From positions 1,364,817 to 1,428,816 of the forward strand of contig NZ_BBRJ01000002.1 of NCBI RefSeq assembly GCF_002090095.1: a DNA stretch of 64,000 nt, given 5' to 3'. Below the pieces are notes generated by a model. That model ran no database searches. It saw only the letters and a list, made by a program, of their open reading frames with translations, and had not been told where the DNA came from. Every line of letters begins with the position of its first letter. The stretch's first letter is position 1. The DNA is from Demequina sp. NBRC 110053 (lineage in GTDB: Bacteria > Actinomycetota > Actinomycetes > Actinomycetales > Demequinaceae). Shown here piece after piece: positions 54,834 to 63,759 of this stretch. A program made the position numbers and the translations under genes.

Positions 54834-55436
54834 ATGACGAGCATCGGCATCCTGGTCTTCGACGGCTTCGATCTCATTGATGCGGGCGGACCGTACGAGG
54901 TCTTCCTGACCGCCTCGCGGCTCGTGGAGCGCGACGGCGACGAGCCTCCCTTCACCGTCGAGCTGCTCAGCCCCGATGGCTCCGACGCCATCGCCTACGG
55001 CGGCATGACCCTCACCGGCCTCGCCGATGCGCGGATCGCCCCCTCGTTCGACGTGGTCGTGGTGCCGGGCACCATCGACGTCGAGGCGGCGCTGGCAGAC
55101 GAGGTGCTCGAGGAGGCGGTTGGCGCGCTCACCGGCGCGGCCGGGCTCACGACCTCGGTGTGCACGGGCGCCTTCCTGCTCGCGCGCGGAGGACTCCTGA
55201 GCGGCGTGCCCGCGACCACCCACTGGGAGGACGTGGACGCGCTGCGAGCGGCGGGGGTGCCGGGCGCCGTCGGCGGGGTGCGCTGGGCCGATGCGGGATC
55301 GGTGATCACCAGCGGCGGCCTGACTTCGGGCATGCACATGGCGCTGCATGTGGTCGCGCGGATCGCCGGTGTTGACCTTGCAGAGCGCACGGCGCGACAG
55401 CTCGACCTGGACTGGAGCCCCGAGCCGGCTCGCTGA
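54834..55436 (+). CDS. DJ-1/PfpI-family protein
   Basis: 200 aa class I glutamine-amidotransferase-like fold. Starts MTSIGILVFDGFDLIDAGGP (the sensing-type N-terminus of the AraC-fused and isonitrile-hydratase-like branch), nucleophile elbow SVCTGAFLLA with Cys about 111, and THWEDVDAL supplying a His. No HTH domain follows, so it is not a complete AraC regulator. Activity unknown; isonitrile hydratase-like or regulatory roles are possible. Converges with the sigma-fusion gene. Confidence 0.85.
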   Translation: MTSIGILVFDGFDLIDAGGPYEVFLTASRLVERDGDEPPFTVELLSPDGSDAIAYGGMTLTGLADARIAPSFDVVVVPGTIDVEAALADEVLEEAVGALTGAAGLTTSVCTGAFLLARGGLLSGVPATTHWEDVDALRAAGVPGAVGGVRWADAGSVITSGGLTSGMHMALHVVARIAGVDLAERTARQLDLDWSPEPAR

Positions 55437-55451
55437 CGAGGAGCGCTGACG

Positions 55452-58406
55452 CTACGGGCGGGTGTCCGCGATCGTGACCGCGATCGTGCCGATCAGGAAG
55501 TTGTCGCCCGTGGTCTTGACGGTGAGCGTGTGGACGCCCTCGGGACGGCTGGTCTTGGGCTCGAACGGCTTGGCGTCGACGCCCATGGTGTTGGCGTAGG
55601 TGGAGCCGAACGCGTGCGAGTCGCCGGCGTTGTCTGGCACGGAGTGCCCGCTCTGACGCATTCCCTTGAAGACGTCGCCGCCAAGGTCGACGGTGTCGCC
55701 GGAGAGCGCGCGGTCGGTCTCGTAGGCGGTCCACGACAGGCTGACGTCCGAGCGCTCGAGCAGGTCGATCTCCTTGACCACGGGCGCGCTGGCCGAGACC
55801 CAATGCGGTCCCTCGAACAGGGTCACCTGGGAGCTCTCGTCGAGGGTGGGGTCCTCGTAGATGACCGTGAGCGTGAAGCCCGCGTAGTAGGTGGGGTCGC
55901 TGTCGGTCCGCGTGGCACTGACGGCGATATCGGCGAGCGCGTAGGTGCCGGAGCCCGCGGCCTTCACGACCGCCGTGACGTCGGTGCGCGAGACGTAGTA
56001 CTCGCGATTGCCCTGCGTGAGCGTCGAGACGTCGTCAGCCGCCACGGACGCGTACGCACCGCCGGGGACCTGGAACCGCGCGCTTGCGAGCGAGCCCTGC
56101 CAGTCGTCTCCGCCGAACGACGCGACGCGCGGCAGAGCCCGGTTCGCCGACCACTCGAGGTAGGCCTTGGTGACGGTGGCTCCTTCGGGGATGTCCACCG
56201 CGGTCGTGCCGGAGACCCGATCTCCATGTGCCGAGTTCAGCGGGACCATCACATAGTTGTTGTTGTCGAGAGGCAGACCAGAGAGCTCGCGGGGGCCCGT
56301 GTATCGCTGGGCCTCGAGGCACGTGCCCTGGGTCGGATCGCACGTGAGGAGCGGCGCCCCGAACTGAGCGACTCCCAGCCCGCCTCGACCCGTGAAGATT
56401 GGATCGAGTCCGTCGTCGATCTCTGTGATCGAGGTCCTCACCGAGTACTCCACCCGCTGGTCGCCCGACGCGACCATGAACGTCGTCCGAGCGTCGTCGG
56501 CGAGCTTCCCTTCCGGCAGGCGGACGTCGAGGTCGAGCTGGGTGCCCGCGCCCCCATCGAGCCCGTCGAGGGTGCAGTCGACCACGGTGTCGTCATCGCT
56601 GAGGGAGCATTCCCAGTCTCCTGCGGTGAACGTGTCGCCGGTGGCCTGCGCCATCACGAAGTCCAGCGAGCCCACGTCGGGCACGGAGAACGCGCCGGCC
56701 CCTGTGCTCGCGGGAGCGAACGCGAGTCCCGCAGGCAGCGTGATGGTCGCCGCGACGTCCTCGGCGCTGCCGTCGCCATCGTTGGCCACGCTCATGCCGA
56801 TGCGTGGTGCGGTGCGCGACAGCGCGATCACGTTCAGCGGCGCCTGGCCGATCGAGAGGATGGCGCGCCCGCCAGTGCCGGAGCCGGAACCAGAGCCAGA
56901 GCCCGAGCCCGAGCCGGAACCAGAGCCCGAACCGGAGCCAGAACCGGAACCCGAGCCAGAGCCCGAACCGGAGCCCGAACCCGAGCCAGAGCCAGAACCG
57001 GAACCCGAGCCAGAGCCAGAGCCGGAACCAGAGCCAGAGCCGGAGCCGGAACCCGAACCGGAGCCCGACCCCGAACCGTCACCGACAGGCGAACCCCCGC
57101 CGGTCCCAGGGTCGCTGCTCGCCCCGGAGCCTGTGCTGGAGTCGTCACTGCTCAGCCCATAGATCACCGTACGGGCACGCGGCTCGGGGTCGCTGCCAGC
57201 GCTCGACGATGGCGCCTGCTCCTGAGGATCCGCGGACGCGCTGGGCGAGGGCGACGGCGTGGGGGTCAGCGTGGGCGCGGCGCCAGGCTGGCCCTCGGAA
57301 CCGCTGCGTGTCTCCGAAGGTGAGGGCGAGGGCTCGATGGCCACGGCATCGGCCTCGTCACCGGTCTCGCCGGCTGGCGCGAACACCCCCAGGGCGCTCG
57401 CGCCGTTGATCGCGAGCGCCACGACGCCGATCGCGGCGGCCGTCGGAAGCGCGACGCTCGCCAACGCGCCCAGGGCGCCGGCGAGACCTGCGGCGCCAGC
57501 GGTGGCGCCCGCGCCCATCGCGCTGCCCGCCGCCCCGGTTCCGCCTGCCGTCGCGCCCGCACCGGCGGTCGCCTCGGGTCCGAAGACGCCGCCGATCGGG
57601 AGCCCACCCTCGAGCGCTCCCACGCCGACGGCGCCCATGAACAGCGGCGCGATGATGCCGCGCATGCCGCGGTTGACGTCCTCGAGCTCGGCGACGAGCG
57701 CCCCGCACCGCTCACAGCCCTGGACGTGGCCGTCCACCTTGCCGTACTCGCGCTTGGACAGCCCGCCGCGCACGTAGGCGCCCAGCTGGGCGTTCGCCTC
57801 GAGGCAGCCGATCTCCTCCGAGGTGTTGAGGTGCTGCTGGAGATAGGCCTGTCGGAGGGCCTCGCGGGCGCGGTACGACAGCGCGGCGACCCCGTTGGCC
57901 GTGAGGCCCAGCAGGGGAGCGATCTCCTTGGCGGTCTTCTTCTCGACCTCGCTGTACCAGAGCACGGCCTGCCAGCGCTCGGGGAGGGACTTGAACGCCT
58001 CGGCGACCATGCCGTGCTCGAAGCCGTCGAGCGCGGGCTCGTCGGATGCCGCCTGGTAGCCGATCGACGACTCGTAGGGCGACATGTCGTCGCGAGGCTT
58101 GGTGCGGATGCCCTTGTCGATGATGTCCATGCCGGTGCGGCGGACGATCGTGAACAGGTACGCGCGGAAGGCGAGATCCGGCCCGTCGCCGCGCTGCAGC
58201 GCCCGGAGCACGCGGGAGAAAGACTCCGAGACCACGTCATCGATGTCGCTCGCGGCGTTCGTGTACTGGGCGGCGACCTTGCGCGCGGCCCCCACGTGGC
58301 GCTCGTAGAGCACGCCGAAGGCTGCCGCATCGCCAGCACGAACGCCGGCGATGAGCTCAGGATCGCTGGACGTCTCCGTCCACAGCGCGATCGCCTCCGA
58401 GCTCAT
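55452..58406 (-). CDS. membrane-spanning ECF sigma factor fused to anti-sigma motif and large extracellular domain
   Basis: One open frame of 984 aa. Residue numbers count from MPMSS and are 2 less from the chosen ATG, which has GGAGGA 7 nt upstream. Sigma region 2 at about 18-105 ([36 protein letters not shown]). Region 4 at about 138-192 ([30 protein letters not shown]). A zinc anti-sigma motif H-x3-C-x2-C follows (HVQGCERC, about 229-236). Ala/Gly-rich membrane segment at about 312-345. Then a Pro/Ser linker, a Ser-Gly repeat of about 33 units (about 446-515) and a 470-residue beta-rich ectodomain. The regulator would be tethered, and release or a conformational signal from outside would be needed. 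ECF groups with fused C-terminal membrane extensions are known in Actinomycetota; the ligand is not. Confidence 0.88.
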   Translation of the reverse strand: MSSEAIALWTETSSDPELIAGVRAGDAAAFGVLYERHVGAARKVAAQYTNAASDIDDVVSESFSRVLRALQRGDGPDLAFRAYLFTIVRRTGMDIIDKGIRTKPRDDMSPYESSIGYQAASDEPALDGFEHGMVAEAFKSLPERWQAVLWYSEVEKKTAKEIAPLLGLTANGVAALSYRAREALRQAYLQQHLNTSEEIGCLEANAQLGAYVRGGLSKREYGKVDGHVQGCERCGALVAELEDVNRGMRGIIAPLFMGAVGVGALEGGLPIGGVFGPEATAGAGATAGGTGAAGSAMGAGATAGAAGLAGALGALASVALPTAAAIGVVALAINGASALGVFAPAGETGDEADAVAIEPSPSPSETRSGSEGQPGAAPTLTPTPSPSPSASADPQEQAPSSSAGSDPEPRARTVIYGLSSDDSSTGSGASSDPGTGGGSPVGDGSGSGSGSGSGSGSGSGSGSGSGSGSGSGSGSGSGSGSGSGSGSGSGSGSGSGSGSGSGSGSGSGSGTGGRAILSIGQAPLNVIALSRTAPRIGMSVANDGDGSAEDVAATITLPAGLAFAPASTGAGAFSVPDVGSLDFVMAQATGDTFTAGDWECSLSDDDTVVDCTLDGLDGGAGTQLDLDVRLPEGKLADDARTTFMVASGDQRVEYSVRTSITEIDDGLDPIFTGRGGLGVAQFGAPLLTCDPTQGTCLEAQRYTGPRELSGLPLDNNNYVMVPLNSAHGDRVSGTTAVDIPEGATVTKAYLEWSANRALPRVASFGGDDWQGSLASARFQVPGGAYASVAADDVSTLTQGNREYYVSRTDVTAVVKAAGSGTYALADIAVSATRTDSDPTYYAGFTLTVIYEDPTLDESSQVTLFEGPHWVSASAPVVKEIDLLERSDVSLSWTAYETDRALSGDTVDLGGDVFKGMRQSGHSVPDNAGDSHAFGSTYANTMGVDAKPFEPKTSRPEGVHTLTVKTTGDNFLIGTIAVTIADTRP
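56878..57077. repeat. hexanucleotide tandem repeat encoding (Ser-Gly)n
   Basis: About 33 copies of a CCRGAR-type hexamer (plus-strand view) over about 200 bp. They encode Ser-Gly dipeptides on the minus strand inside the sigma-fusion gene. Synonymous codons vary from copy to copy, so purity is moderate. Changes in copy number would keep the frame and alter linker length. Confidence 0.9.
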
Positions 58407-58580
58407 GGGCACATCCTCCTCCCACGACCATTGTCAGGGCTTCCCTATCTTCCCTGGGTTCAGAGGGGGTGGGCAAGAGTGGGGGTTGGGGAATTGGTCA
58501 CACTTGCCCCACTTCGCGCTTCGTGAAGAAGTTCTCGCGAACTCGCGTCATAGGCGAGTGTGATGTGCGTCTCATCTGGC

Positions 58581-59351
58581 ATGAGCAACGACACCCAGGT
58601 CCCCGGCAACGGGCAGGCCGCGCTTCTCCAGCGTTGGGAGAGCGCGAGCATCACCACGGTGTGGTTGCGTCCTGGCGATTGGTACACCCCTGCGGCGGAG
58701 GCGCTCGCGGAGGCGCTCGAGGCTCGACTCGACACGGCGCCGGCCGCCTTCCGCCTGGGTCAGGCCCGGTCGGGGGCGGGCGTGGGCATCACGGAGGCGA
58801 TCGACGACATGGCGGTGCTGTTCAAGGCCGCTGGGTTCGAGGCGGCGCCCATCCGGTCCATCCGCGCTCTGTGCGAGGGTTGGACCGCGGGTTCGGAGCC
58901 GCTGCTCGAGGCGCCGGTGATGACAGATGCGGAGTCGGGCCTGGGAACCCCGGAGTACCTGGTGCAACGCCTTGCGGAGGTCTACGGGACGGCAGGGCGC
59001 CTGGGCGTCGAGGTCTCGACCACGCACGCCCTGGTGATGGTCGACGTCTCGGTGGAGGCGACGGACCCTTGGCAGCGCATCGCGCGCAACGCCGCGGCCG
59101 GCGAGGCGCTGCGCGGCGCCTACGGCGTGGGCCATCCGATGGCGCGCATGGGAGACGGACTCTATGCCGTGCTGGTGGAGCGCGGCGCCACGTTGGGGAC
59201 GGGCATCGCGTCCCTGCGCGACCACATCTCTGATCGTGCGCAGGCGATGAAGGGTGGCAACCTCATGCGCCAGCCGCCGCGGGTCTGGATCGAGTCGCTT
59301 CCCGGCACACACTCTTTCGCGAGCGACCTTGTGGAGTCGTTGCAGCGATAG
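58581..59351 (+). CDS. cytosolic protein with a degenerate GGDEF-like domain
   Basis: 256 aa from an ATG; two earlier in-frame starts (58560, 58563) are possible, and no site is clearly best. No signal peptide or helix. Residues about 110-215 follow the order of a diguanylate cyclase domain: DAESGLGTPEYLVQRLAEVY, then HALVMVDVSV, then RMGDGLYAVLV at the GGDEF position (MGDGL). Catalytic residues are lost, so cyclase activity is unlikely; nucleotide or protein binding is possible. Divergent from the sigma-fusion gene across 174 bp and may work with it. Confidence 0.6.
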   Translation: MSNDTQVPGNGQAALLQRWESASITTVWLRPGDWYTPAAEALAEALEARLDTAPAAFRLGQARSGAGVGITEAIDDMAVLFKAAGFEAAPIRSIRALCEGWTAGSEPLLEAPVMTDAESGLGTPEYLVQRLAEVYGTAGRLGVEVSTTHALVMVDVSVEATDPWQRIARNAAAGEALRGAYGVGHPMARMGDGLYAVLVERGATLGTGIASLRDHISDRAQAMKGGNLMRQPPRVWIESLPGTHSFASDLVESLQR

Positions 59352-59373
59352 TCCCGGCGATCCCGGGAAGGGA

Positions 59374-59410
59374 GGGGTCTGGCACCGAGCTGAGGGCGGT
59401 GTCAGACCCC
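59374..59410. terminator. bidirectional terminator between the GGDEF-like gene and hspR
   Basis: 14-bp stem GGGGTCTGGCACCG/CGGTGTCAGACCCC with one G-U pair and a 9-nt loop, between convergent genes, flanked by CTTCC/CCTTCC. Confidence 0.7.
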
Positions 59411-59435
59411 TTCCGTCGGAGTTCCTCGCCGCGGC

Positions 59436-59852
59436 TCAGTCTTGGGCTCGCGCGCTCCACAGCACGAGCGAGCGGCCCTCGTCGCGGGAGACGCGGCGCC
59501 CGCGCTCGACGATCACGACGGACCCCGAGGGCCCGGAGGTGAAGACCCGCGAGCCGGTGTCCGCGCGCGGCCGGAGCTTGCGCACCTCGTCCTGGAGACG
59601 GTCGACCTGCTTCTGGAGGGTCAGGATGCGCGCGATGCCAGCAAGGTTGATGCCCTCGTCCTGGCTCATGCGCTGGATCTCGCGAAGCGTGGCGACGTCG
59701 CGCAGCGAGTAGCGCCGGCCTCCGCCCGGGCGCCGCCGCGGGATCACGAGCCCCAGCCGGTCGTATTGGCGCAGGGTCTGGGCGTGCATGCCGGCGAGCT
59801 CTGCGGCTGCGGAGATGAGGAAGACGGGCTCGTCGACGTCAGGCTGCTCCAT
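59436..59852 (-). CDS. hspR: HspR heat-shock repressor (MerR family)
   Basis: 138 aa. MerR-type HTH (about 10-70: LISAAAELAGMHAQTLRQYD, GLVIPRRRPGGGRRYS) and a coiled-coil (LTLQKQVDRLQDEVRKL). Represses the dnaK operon by binding HAIR elements together with DnaK. Last gene of dnaK-grpE-dnaJ-hspR, 57 bp after dnaJ. AGGAGG upstream at 9 nt. The C-terminal tail after the coiled coil is longer than the DNA-binding core needs. Confidence 0.93.
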   Translation of the reverse strand: MEQPDVDEPVFLISAAAELAGMHAQTLRQYDRLGLVIPRRRPGGGRRYSLRDVATLREIQRMSQDEGINLAGIARILTLQKQVDRLQDEVRKLRPRADTGSRVFTSGPSGSVVIVERGRRVSRDEGRSLVLWSARAQD

Positions 59853-59909
59853 CAGGCTCGCCTCCTCTCCTCACGTGCCACCGTAGACCCGGTGCGCCGC
59901 GCATCGGCG

Positions 59910-60881
59910 CTACTTGGCCGCGTCCTTGTAGTAGTCCTTGCGGGGATCGTCCTTGGCGGTGTGCAGGGCGAAGGCCTGCAGCGCCTCCTTGGCCTTGCGC
60001 GCGAGCTTGCTCGGCACGTCGACGGTGATGGTGACCAGCAGGTCGCCCTGCCCGTCCTTGGCGGCGAGACCGCGACCCTTCACGCGCAGCACCTTGCCCG
60101 ACGGCGTGCCCTCGGGGATCTTCACGCGAACGCGATCTCCGTCGAGAGTCGGCACCTCGACGGTCGCGCCCAGCGCGGCCTCGTCGAAGCTCACCGGCAG
60201 CGTCGCGAGCAGGTTGCGCCCGTCCGTGGAGAACACAGGGTGCGGCGCCACGTGCACGGTCAGGATCAGGTCGCCCGCTGGGCCGCCGTTGCTGCCGGGC
60301 CTGCCCTTGCCGCGGATGCGGATCTTCTGGCCGTTCTTGACGCCCACCGGCAGGCGCGTGGTGATGTCGCCCGTGCCGGTGCGCAGGGTGATCGTCTCGC
60401 CGGCGGCGGCCTGACGGAAGCTGACCTCGGTGGCCGCGGCGATGTCGCCGCCCTGCTGCGGTCCCTGGCGGAAGCCGCCGCCGAAGAGGTTGCCGAGCAT
60501 GTCCTCGAAGCCCTGGGCGCGGTACTGCTGGCCGCCCGGCGCTCCGCCGGGACGAGCACCGGCGCCCGCGCCGCCGAACATGTTCGAGAACACGTCCTCG
60601 AAGCCCGCGCCGCCCGGTCCGCCGGCCTGGAAGCGCGGCCCGCCACCGCCCATGGTGCGGATCGCGTCGTACTGCTGACGCTGGTCCTTGTCGGACAGCA
60701 CGCCGTATGCCTCGCCCACCTCCTTGAAGCGGGACTCGGCGGCCGCGTCCCCGGGATTGCGGTCGGGGTGGAGGTCGCGCGCGAGCTTGCGATACGCCTT
60801 CTTGATGTCCTCCTGGCTCGCGCCCTTGGGGACGCCCAGCGTGGCGTAGAAGTCCTTGGAGAACCAGTCCTGGCTCGTCAC
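59910..60881 (-). CDS. dnaJ: DnaJ-type co-chaperone without zinc-finger domain
   Basis: 323 aa. J-domain (about 8-70) with HPD in RDLHPDRNPG, a Gly/Phe-rich region (GGAGFEDVFSNMFGG) and two C-terminal beta domains with substrate groove. The four CxxCxGxG zinc repeats of type I DnaJ are absent; no Cys is seen at all. So it is architecturally CbpA-like, though it holds the dnaJ position of the operon. GTG start with AAGGAGG 7 nt before. Follows grpE by 29 bp. Confidence 0.92.
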   Translation of the reverse strand: MTSQDWFSKDFYATLGVPKGASQEDIKKAYRKLARDLHPDRNPGDAAAESRFKEVGEAYGVLSDKDQRQQYDAIRTMGGGGPRFQAGGPGGAGFEDVFSNMFGGAGAGARPGGAPGGQQYRAQGFEDMLGNLFGGGFRQGPQQGGDIAAATEVSFRQAAAGETITLRTGTGDITTRLPVGVKNGQKIRIRGKGRPGSNGGPAGDLILTVHVAPHPVFSTDGRNLLATLPVSFDEAALGATVEVPTLDGDRVRVKIPEGTPSGKVLRVKGRGLAAKDGQGDLLVTITVDVPSKLARKAKEALQAFALHTAKDDPRKDYYKDAAK

Positions 60882-60910
60882 TGCGCGCCTCCTTCCAGGC
60901 GGGTCGGGGT

Positions 60911-61573
60911 CTACTCGGGCTGGGCGACGATGACCCGCGCGGCGCGGATCACTCGTTCGCCGATGCGGTGGCCGGGCTGCGCCACGTGCTGGACGGTGGG
61001 CTCGGTCACCTCGGTCGAGGGCTGAGACATGAGTGCCTCGTGCACCTGCGGGTCGAAGGGCTCGCCGGCCGCACCGAAGCTGGACCACCCGAGGCGACCC
61101 AGGGCGTCCTCGAGCTTGGTGGTGATCGACTTGAACGGGCCGTCCGCGTCGAGGTCGCCATGCTCGCGCGCGCCGGCGATGTCGTCGAGCACGGGCAGCA
61201 GGCCCTCGATCACCTTGGAGACGGCGAGCTCGCCCGCGGCCTCGCGGTCGCGATCCACGCGCTTGCGGTAGTTGACGTACTCGGCCTGGAGGCGCTGGAG
61301 GTCGGCGAGGTGCTCGGCGGCCTTGGTGTATGCGGCGTTGAGCGCGTCGTCCGCGCCCTGCTCGTCCGCGCTGAACTCGTCGGCGGCGGCGTCGCCCAGG
61401 CCCTCGGCTGCCTCGTTGACGATGCGCTCGGCATCGGCCAGCGGGTCGGTGTCCTGTCCCGCGTCGGCGCCCTCCGCCTGCGGGGCGGCGTCGTTCTGCT
61501 GTGCGTCGACGCCGTCGCGCTGCGCGGCGTCGTTCTCGTCGTTCGGATCGGGGGTGGGGTGCTGGTCGGTCAT
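60911..61573 (-). CDS. grpE: nucleotide exchange factor GrpE
   Basis: 220 aa. N-terminal acidic, Asp/Gln/Ala-rich disordered tail of about 80 residues, long coiled-coil (DLQRLQAEYVNYRKRVDRDR, about 95-114) and a C-terminal beta wing with FDPQVHEALM. Releases ADP from DnaK. Between dnaK and dnaJ, with a perfect hairpin upstream of its start. Confidence 0.95.
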   Translation of the reverse strand: MTDQHPTPDPNDENDAAQRDGVDAQQNDAAPQAEGADAGQDTDPLADAERIVNEAAEGLGDAAADEFSADEQGADDALNAAYTKAAEHLADLQRLQAEYVNYRKRVDRDREAAGELAVSKVIEGLLPVLDDIAGAREHGDLDADGPFKSITTKLEDALGRLGWSSFGAAGEPFDPQVHEALMSQPSTEVTEPTVQHVAQPGHRIGERVIRAARVIVAQPE

Positions 61574-61600
61574 GGTGAGCCTTCCCGTGAGAGGAACGCG

Positions 61601-61631
61601 GCGGCGGGGCGGGCACTGCCCGCCCCGCCGC
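61601..61631 (-). terminator. perfect hairpin between dnaK and grpE
   Basis: Stem GCGGCGGGGCGGGC/GCCCGCCCCGCCGC, in essence a 31-nt palindrome, in the 65-bp gap. No T-run follows, so it is better read as an attenuator or processing site that lets dnaK exceed grpE. Confidence 0.6.
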
Positions 61632-61638
61632 GGGCGCG

Positions 61639-63510
61639 TTACTTCTTGTCGTCCTCGTCGTCGACGATCTCGGCGTCGACCACGTCGTCCTCCGCCGCAT
61701 CGGCGGGCTGCTCGCCCGCCGGAGCGTCGGACGCGGAGCCAGCCGCCGCATCGGCCTGCTGGGACGCGTAGACGGCCTCGCCGATCTTCTGCGCCTTCTC
61801 CACGAGCGTGTCGTGCTTGGCCTTGATGTCGGCGACGTCGTCGCCCTCGAGCGCGGTCTTGACGTCCGCGATCGCGGTCTTCACCTCGTCCGCGACCTCG
61901 GCAGGAACCTTGTCCTCGTTCTCGGACAGGATCTTCTCCGTCGAGTAGGCGAAGGTCTCCGCGTTGTTGCGCGTCTCGGCGTCCTCGCGGCGCTTCTTGT
62001 CCTCGTCCGCGTGCTCCTCGGCGTCCTTGACCATGCGCTCGATGTCATCCTTCGACAGCGCCGAGCCGCCGGTGACCGTGATCGACTGCTCCTTGCCCGT
62101 GCCGCGGTCCTTCGCGCCCACGTGCACGATGCCGTTGGCGTCGATGTCGAACGTGACCTCGACCTGGGGAACGCCGCGAGGGGCCGGTGCGATGCCGCTG
62201 AGCTCGAAGGTGCCCAGCAGCTTGTTGTCGCGGGCGAACTGGCGCTCGCCCTGGTAGACCTGCACCAGCACGGAGGGCTGGTTGTCCTCGGCGGTCGAGA
62301 AGACCTCCGACGACTTCGTCGGGATCGCGGTGTTGCGCTCGATGAGCGTGGTCATCACGCCGCCCTTGGTCTCGATGCCGAGGCTCAGCGGGGTGACGTC
62401 GATGAGCAGCACGTCCTTGCGCTCACCCGAGATCACGCCGGCCTGGAGCGCGGCACCCACGGCCACCACCTCGTCAGGGTTGACGCCCTTGTTGGGCTCC
62501 TGGCCGCCGGTGAGCTCCTTCACCACGTCGGTCACGGCGGGCATGCGGGTCGAGCCGCCGACGAGCACCACGTGGTCGATGTCGGACAGCTGGATGCCGG
62601 CGTCCTTGATGACCTGGTGGAAGGGCTCCTTGGTGCGGTCGATGAGGTCCTGCGTCATCTGCTGGAACTGGGCGCGGGTGAGGCGCGTGTCCAGGTGCAC
62701 GGGGCCGTTCTCGCCGATCGACAGGTACTGGAGCGAGATGTTGGTGCTGGTCGCGCTCGACAGCTCCTTCTTGGCCTGCTCGGCGGCCTCGCGCAGGCGC
62801 TGCACCGCGGACTTGTCCTTGGCGAGGTCGACGCCCTCGGTGTTCTTGACCTCCTTGATGAGGTGGTCGACGATGCGCTGATCCCAGTCGTCGCCGCCCA
62901 GACGGTTGTCGCCGGCGGTGGCGCGGACCTGGATGGTCGAGAAGTCGTCCTCGTCCTTGCCCACCTCGAGGAGGGACACGTCGAACGTGCCGCCTCCCAG
63001 GTCGAAGACCAGGATGAGCTCGTCCTCCTTGCCCTTGTCGAGGCCGTAGGCGAGGGCCGCCGCGGTGGGCTCGTTGACGATGCGCTGGACCTTGAGGCCC
63101 GCGATCTCGCCGGCGTCCTTGGTGGCCTGGCGCTCGGCGTCGTTGAAGTAGGCGGGGACGGTGATGACGGCCTCGGTGACCTTCTCGCCCAGGTACTCCT
63201 CGGCGTCGCGCTTGAGCTTGCCGAGGATGCGCGCGGAGATCTCCTGCGCGGTGTACTTCTTGTCGTCGATCTCCTGCGACCAGTCCGTGCCCATGTGGCG
63301 CTTCACGGAGGTGATGGTGCGGTCGACGTTGGTGACGGCCTGGCGCTTGGCGATCTCTCCCACCAGGACCTCGCCGGTCTTCGAGAACGCGACCACCGAC
63401 GGGGTGGTGCGGGCGCCCTCGGCGTTCGCGATGACGGTGGGCTCGCCGCCCTCCAGGACGGTGACCACGGAGTTCGTGGTGCCGAGGTCGATGCCTACTG
63501 CTCGTGACAT
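61639..63510 (-). CDS. dnaK: molecular chaperone DnaK
   Basis: Hsp70, 623 aa. ATPase domain with [30 protein letters not shown] (cut), [12 protein letters not shown] and [12 protein letters not shown]; substrate domain and acidic tail ending DDEDDKK. The 5' end is at the ATG at 63510 with AAGGAGG upstream; longer frames enter the HAIR/promoter region. First gene of the heat-shock operon. Confidence 0.98.
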   Translation of the reverse strand: MSRAVGIDLGTTNSVVTVLEGGEPTVIANAEGARTTPSVVAFSKTGEVLVGEIAKRQAVTNVDRTITSVKRHMGTDWSQEIDDKKYTAQEISARILGKLKRDAEEYLGEKVTEAVITVPAYFNDAERQATKDAGEIAGLKVQRIVNEPTAAALAYGLDKGKEDELILVFDLGGGTFDVSLLEVGKDEDDFSTIQVRATAGDNRLGGDDWDQRIVDHLIKEVKNTEGVDLAKDKSAVQRLREAAEQAKKELSSATSTNISLQYLSIGENGPVHLDTRLTRAQFQQMTQDLIDRTKEPFHQVIKDAGIQLSDIDHVVLVGGSTRMPAVTDVVKELTGGQEPNKGVNPDEVVAVGAALQAGVISGERKDVLLIDVTPLSLGIETKGGVMTTLIERNTAIPTKSSEVFSTAEDNQPSVLVQVYQGERQFARDNKLLGTFELSGIAPAPRGVPQVEVTFDIDANGIVHVGAKDRGTGKEQSITVTGGSALSKDDIERMVKDAEEHADEDKKRREDAETRNNAETFAYSTEKILSENEDKVPAEVADEVKTAIADVKTALEGDDVADIKAKHDTLVEKAQKIGEAVYASQQADAAAGSASDAPAGEQPADAAEDDVVDAEIVDDEDDKK

Positions 63511-63565
63511 GAGGTGTCCTCCTTCTGGTGCGGCCCTGACGGCCGCGACGTCTGCCGGCTCGGGA

Positions 63566-63586
63566 GTTGAGCCGCCTACACTCAAG
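63566..63586. promoter_or_regulatory. HAIR-like HspR operator (proximal)
   Basis: GTTGAGC-N7-ACTCAAG, 12 of 14 matches to CTTGAGT-N7-ACTCAAG. It overlaps the dnaK -10 box and start region. Confidence 0.7.
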
Positions 63587-63612
63587 TATCCGCGCTCCGG
63601 CTCGGGTGTCAA
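63584..63612 (-). promoter_or_regulatory. dnaK promoter
   Basis: Minus strand: -35 TTGACA (perfect, 63607-63612), 17-bp spacer, -10 ATACTT (63584-63589). Confidence 0.65.
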
Positions 63613-63627
63613 GTTGAGGCGGACAAA

Positions 63628-63648
63628 CGTGAGTGAAGCAGGCTCAAG
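63628..63648. promoter_or_regulatory. HAIR-like HspR operator (distal)
   Basis: CGTGAGT-N7-GCTCAAG, 12 of 14 matches to the HAIR consensus, upstream of the -35 box. Confidence 0.65.
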
Positions 63649-63759
63649 TTTGCTGGCGAGCGTGCCTCGAAAGGGTCAGCCGCCGTCGGGGCACTCGCGG
63701 TCATGCGGATGGCCGTGCCGCTCTCGTACGCCGACGATTGGCCGTTCGTCTCCTGACGG

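Noticed and set aside
55530..57323. plus-strand frame with long Arg/Ala/Thr-rich repeat opposite the sigma fusion, and a Pro-Glu repeat frame at 56392-57162
   Set aside because: Both are alternative readings of the Ser-Gly hexamer repeat and of antisense codons, without ribosome sites.
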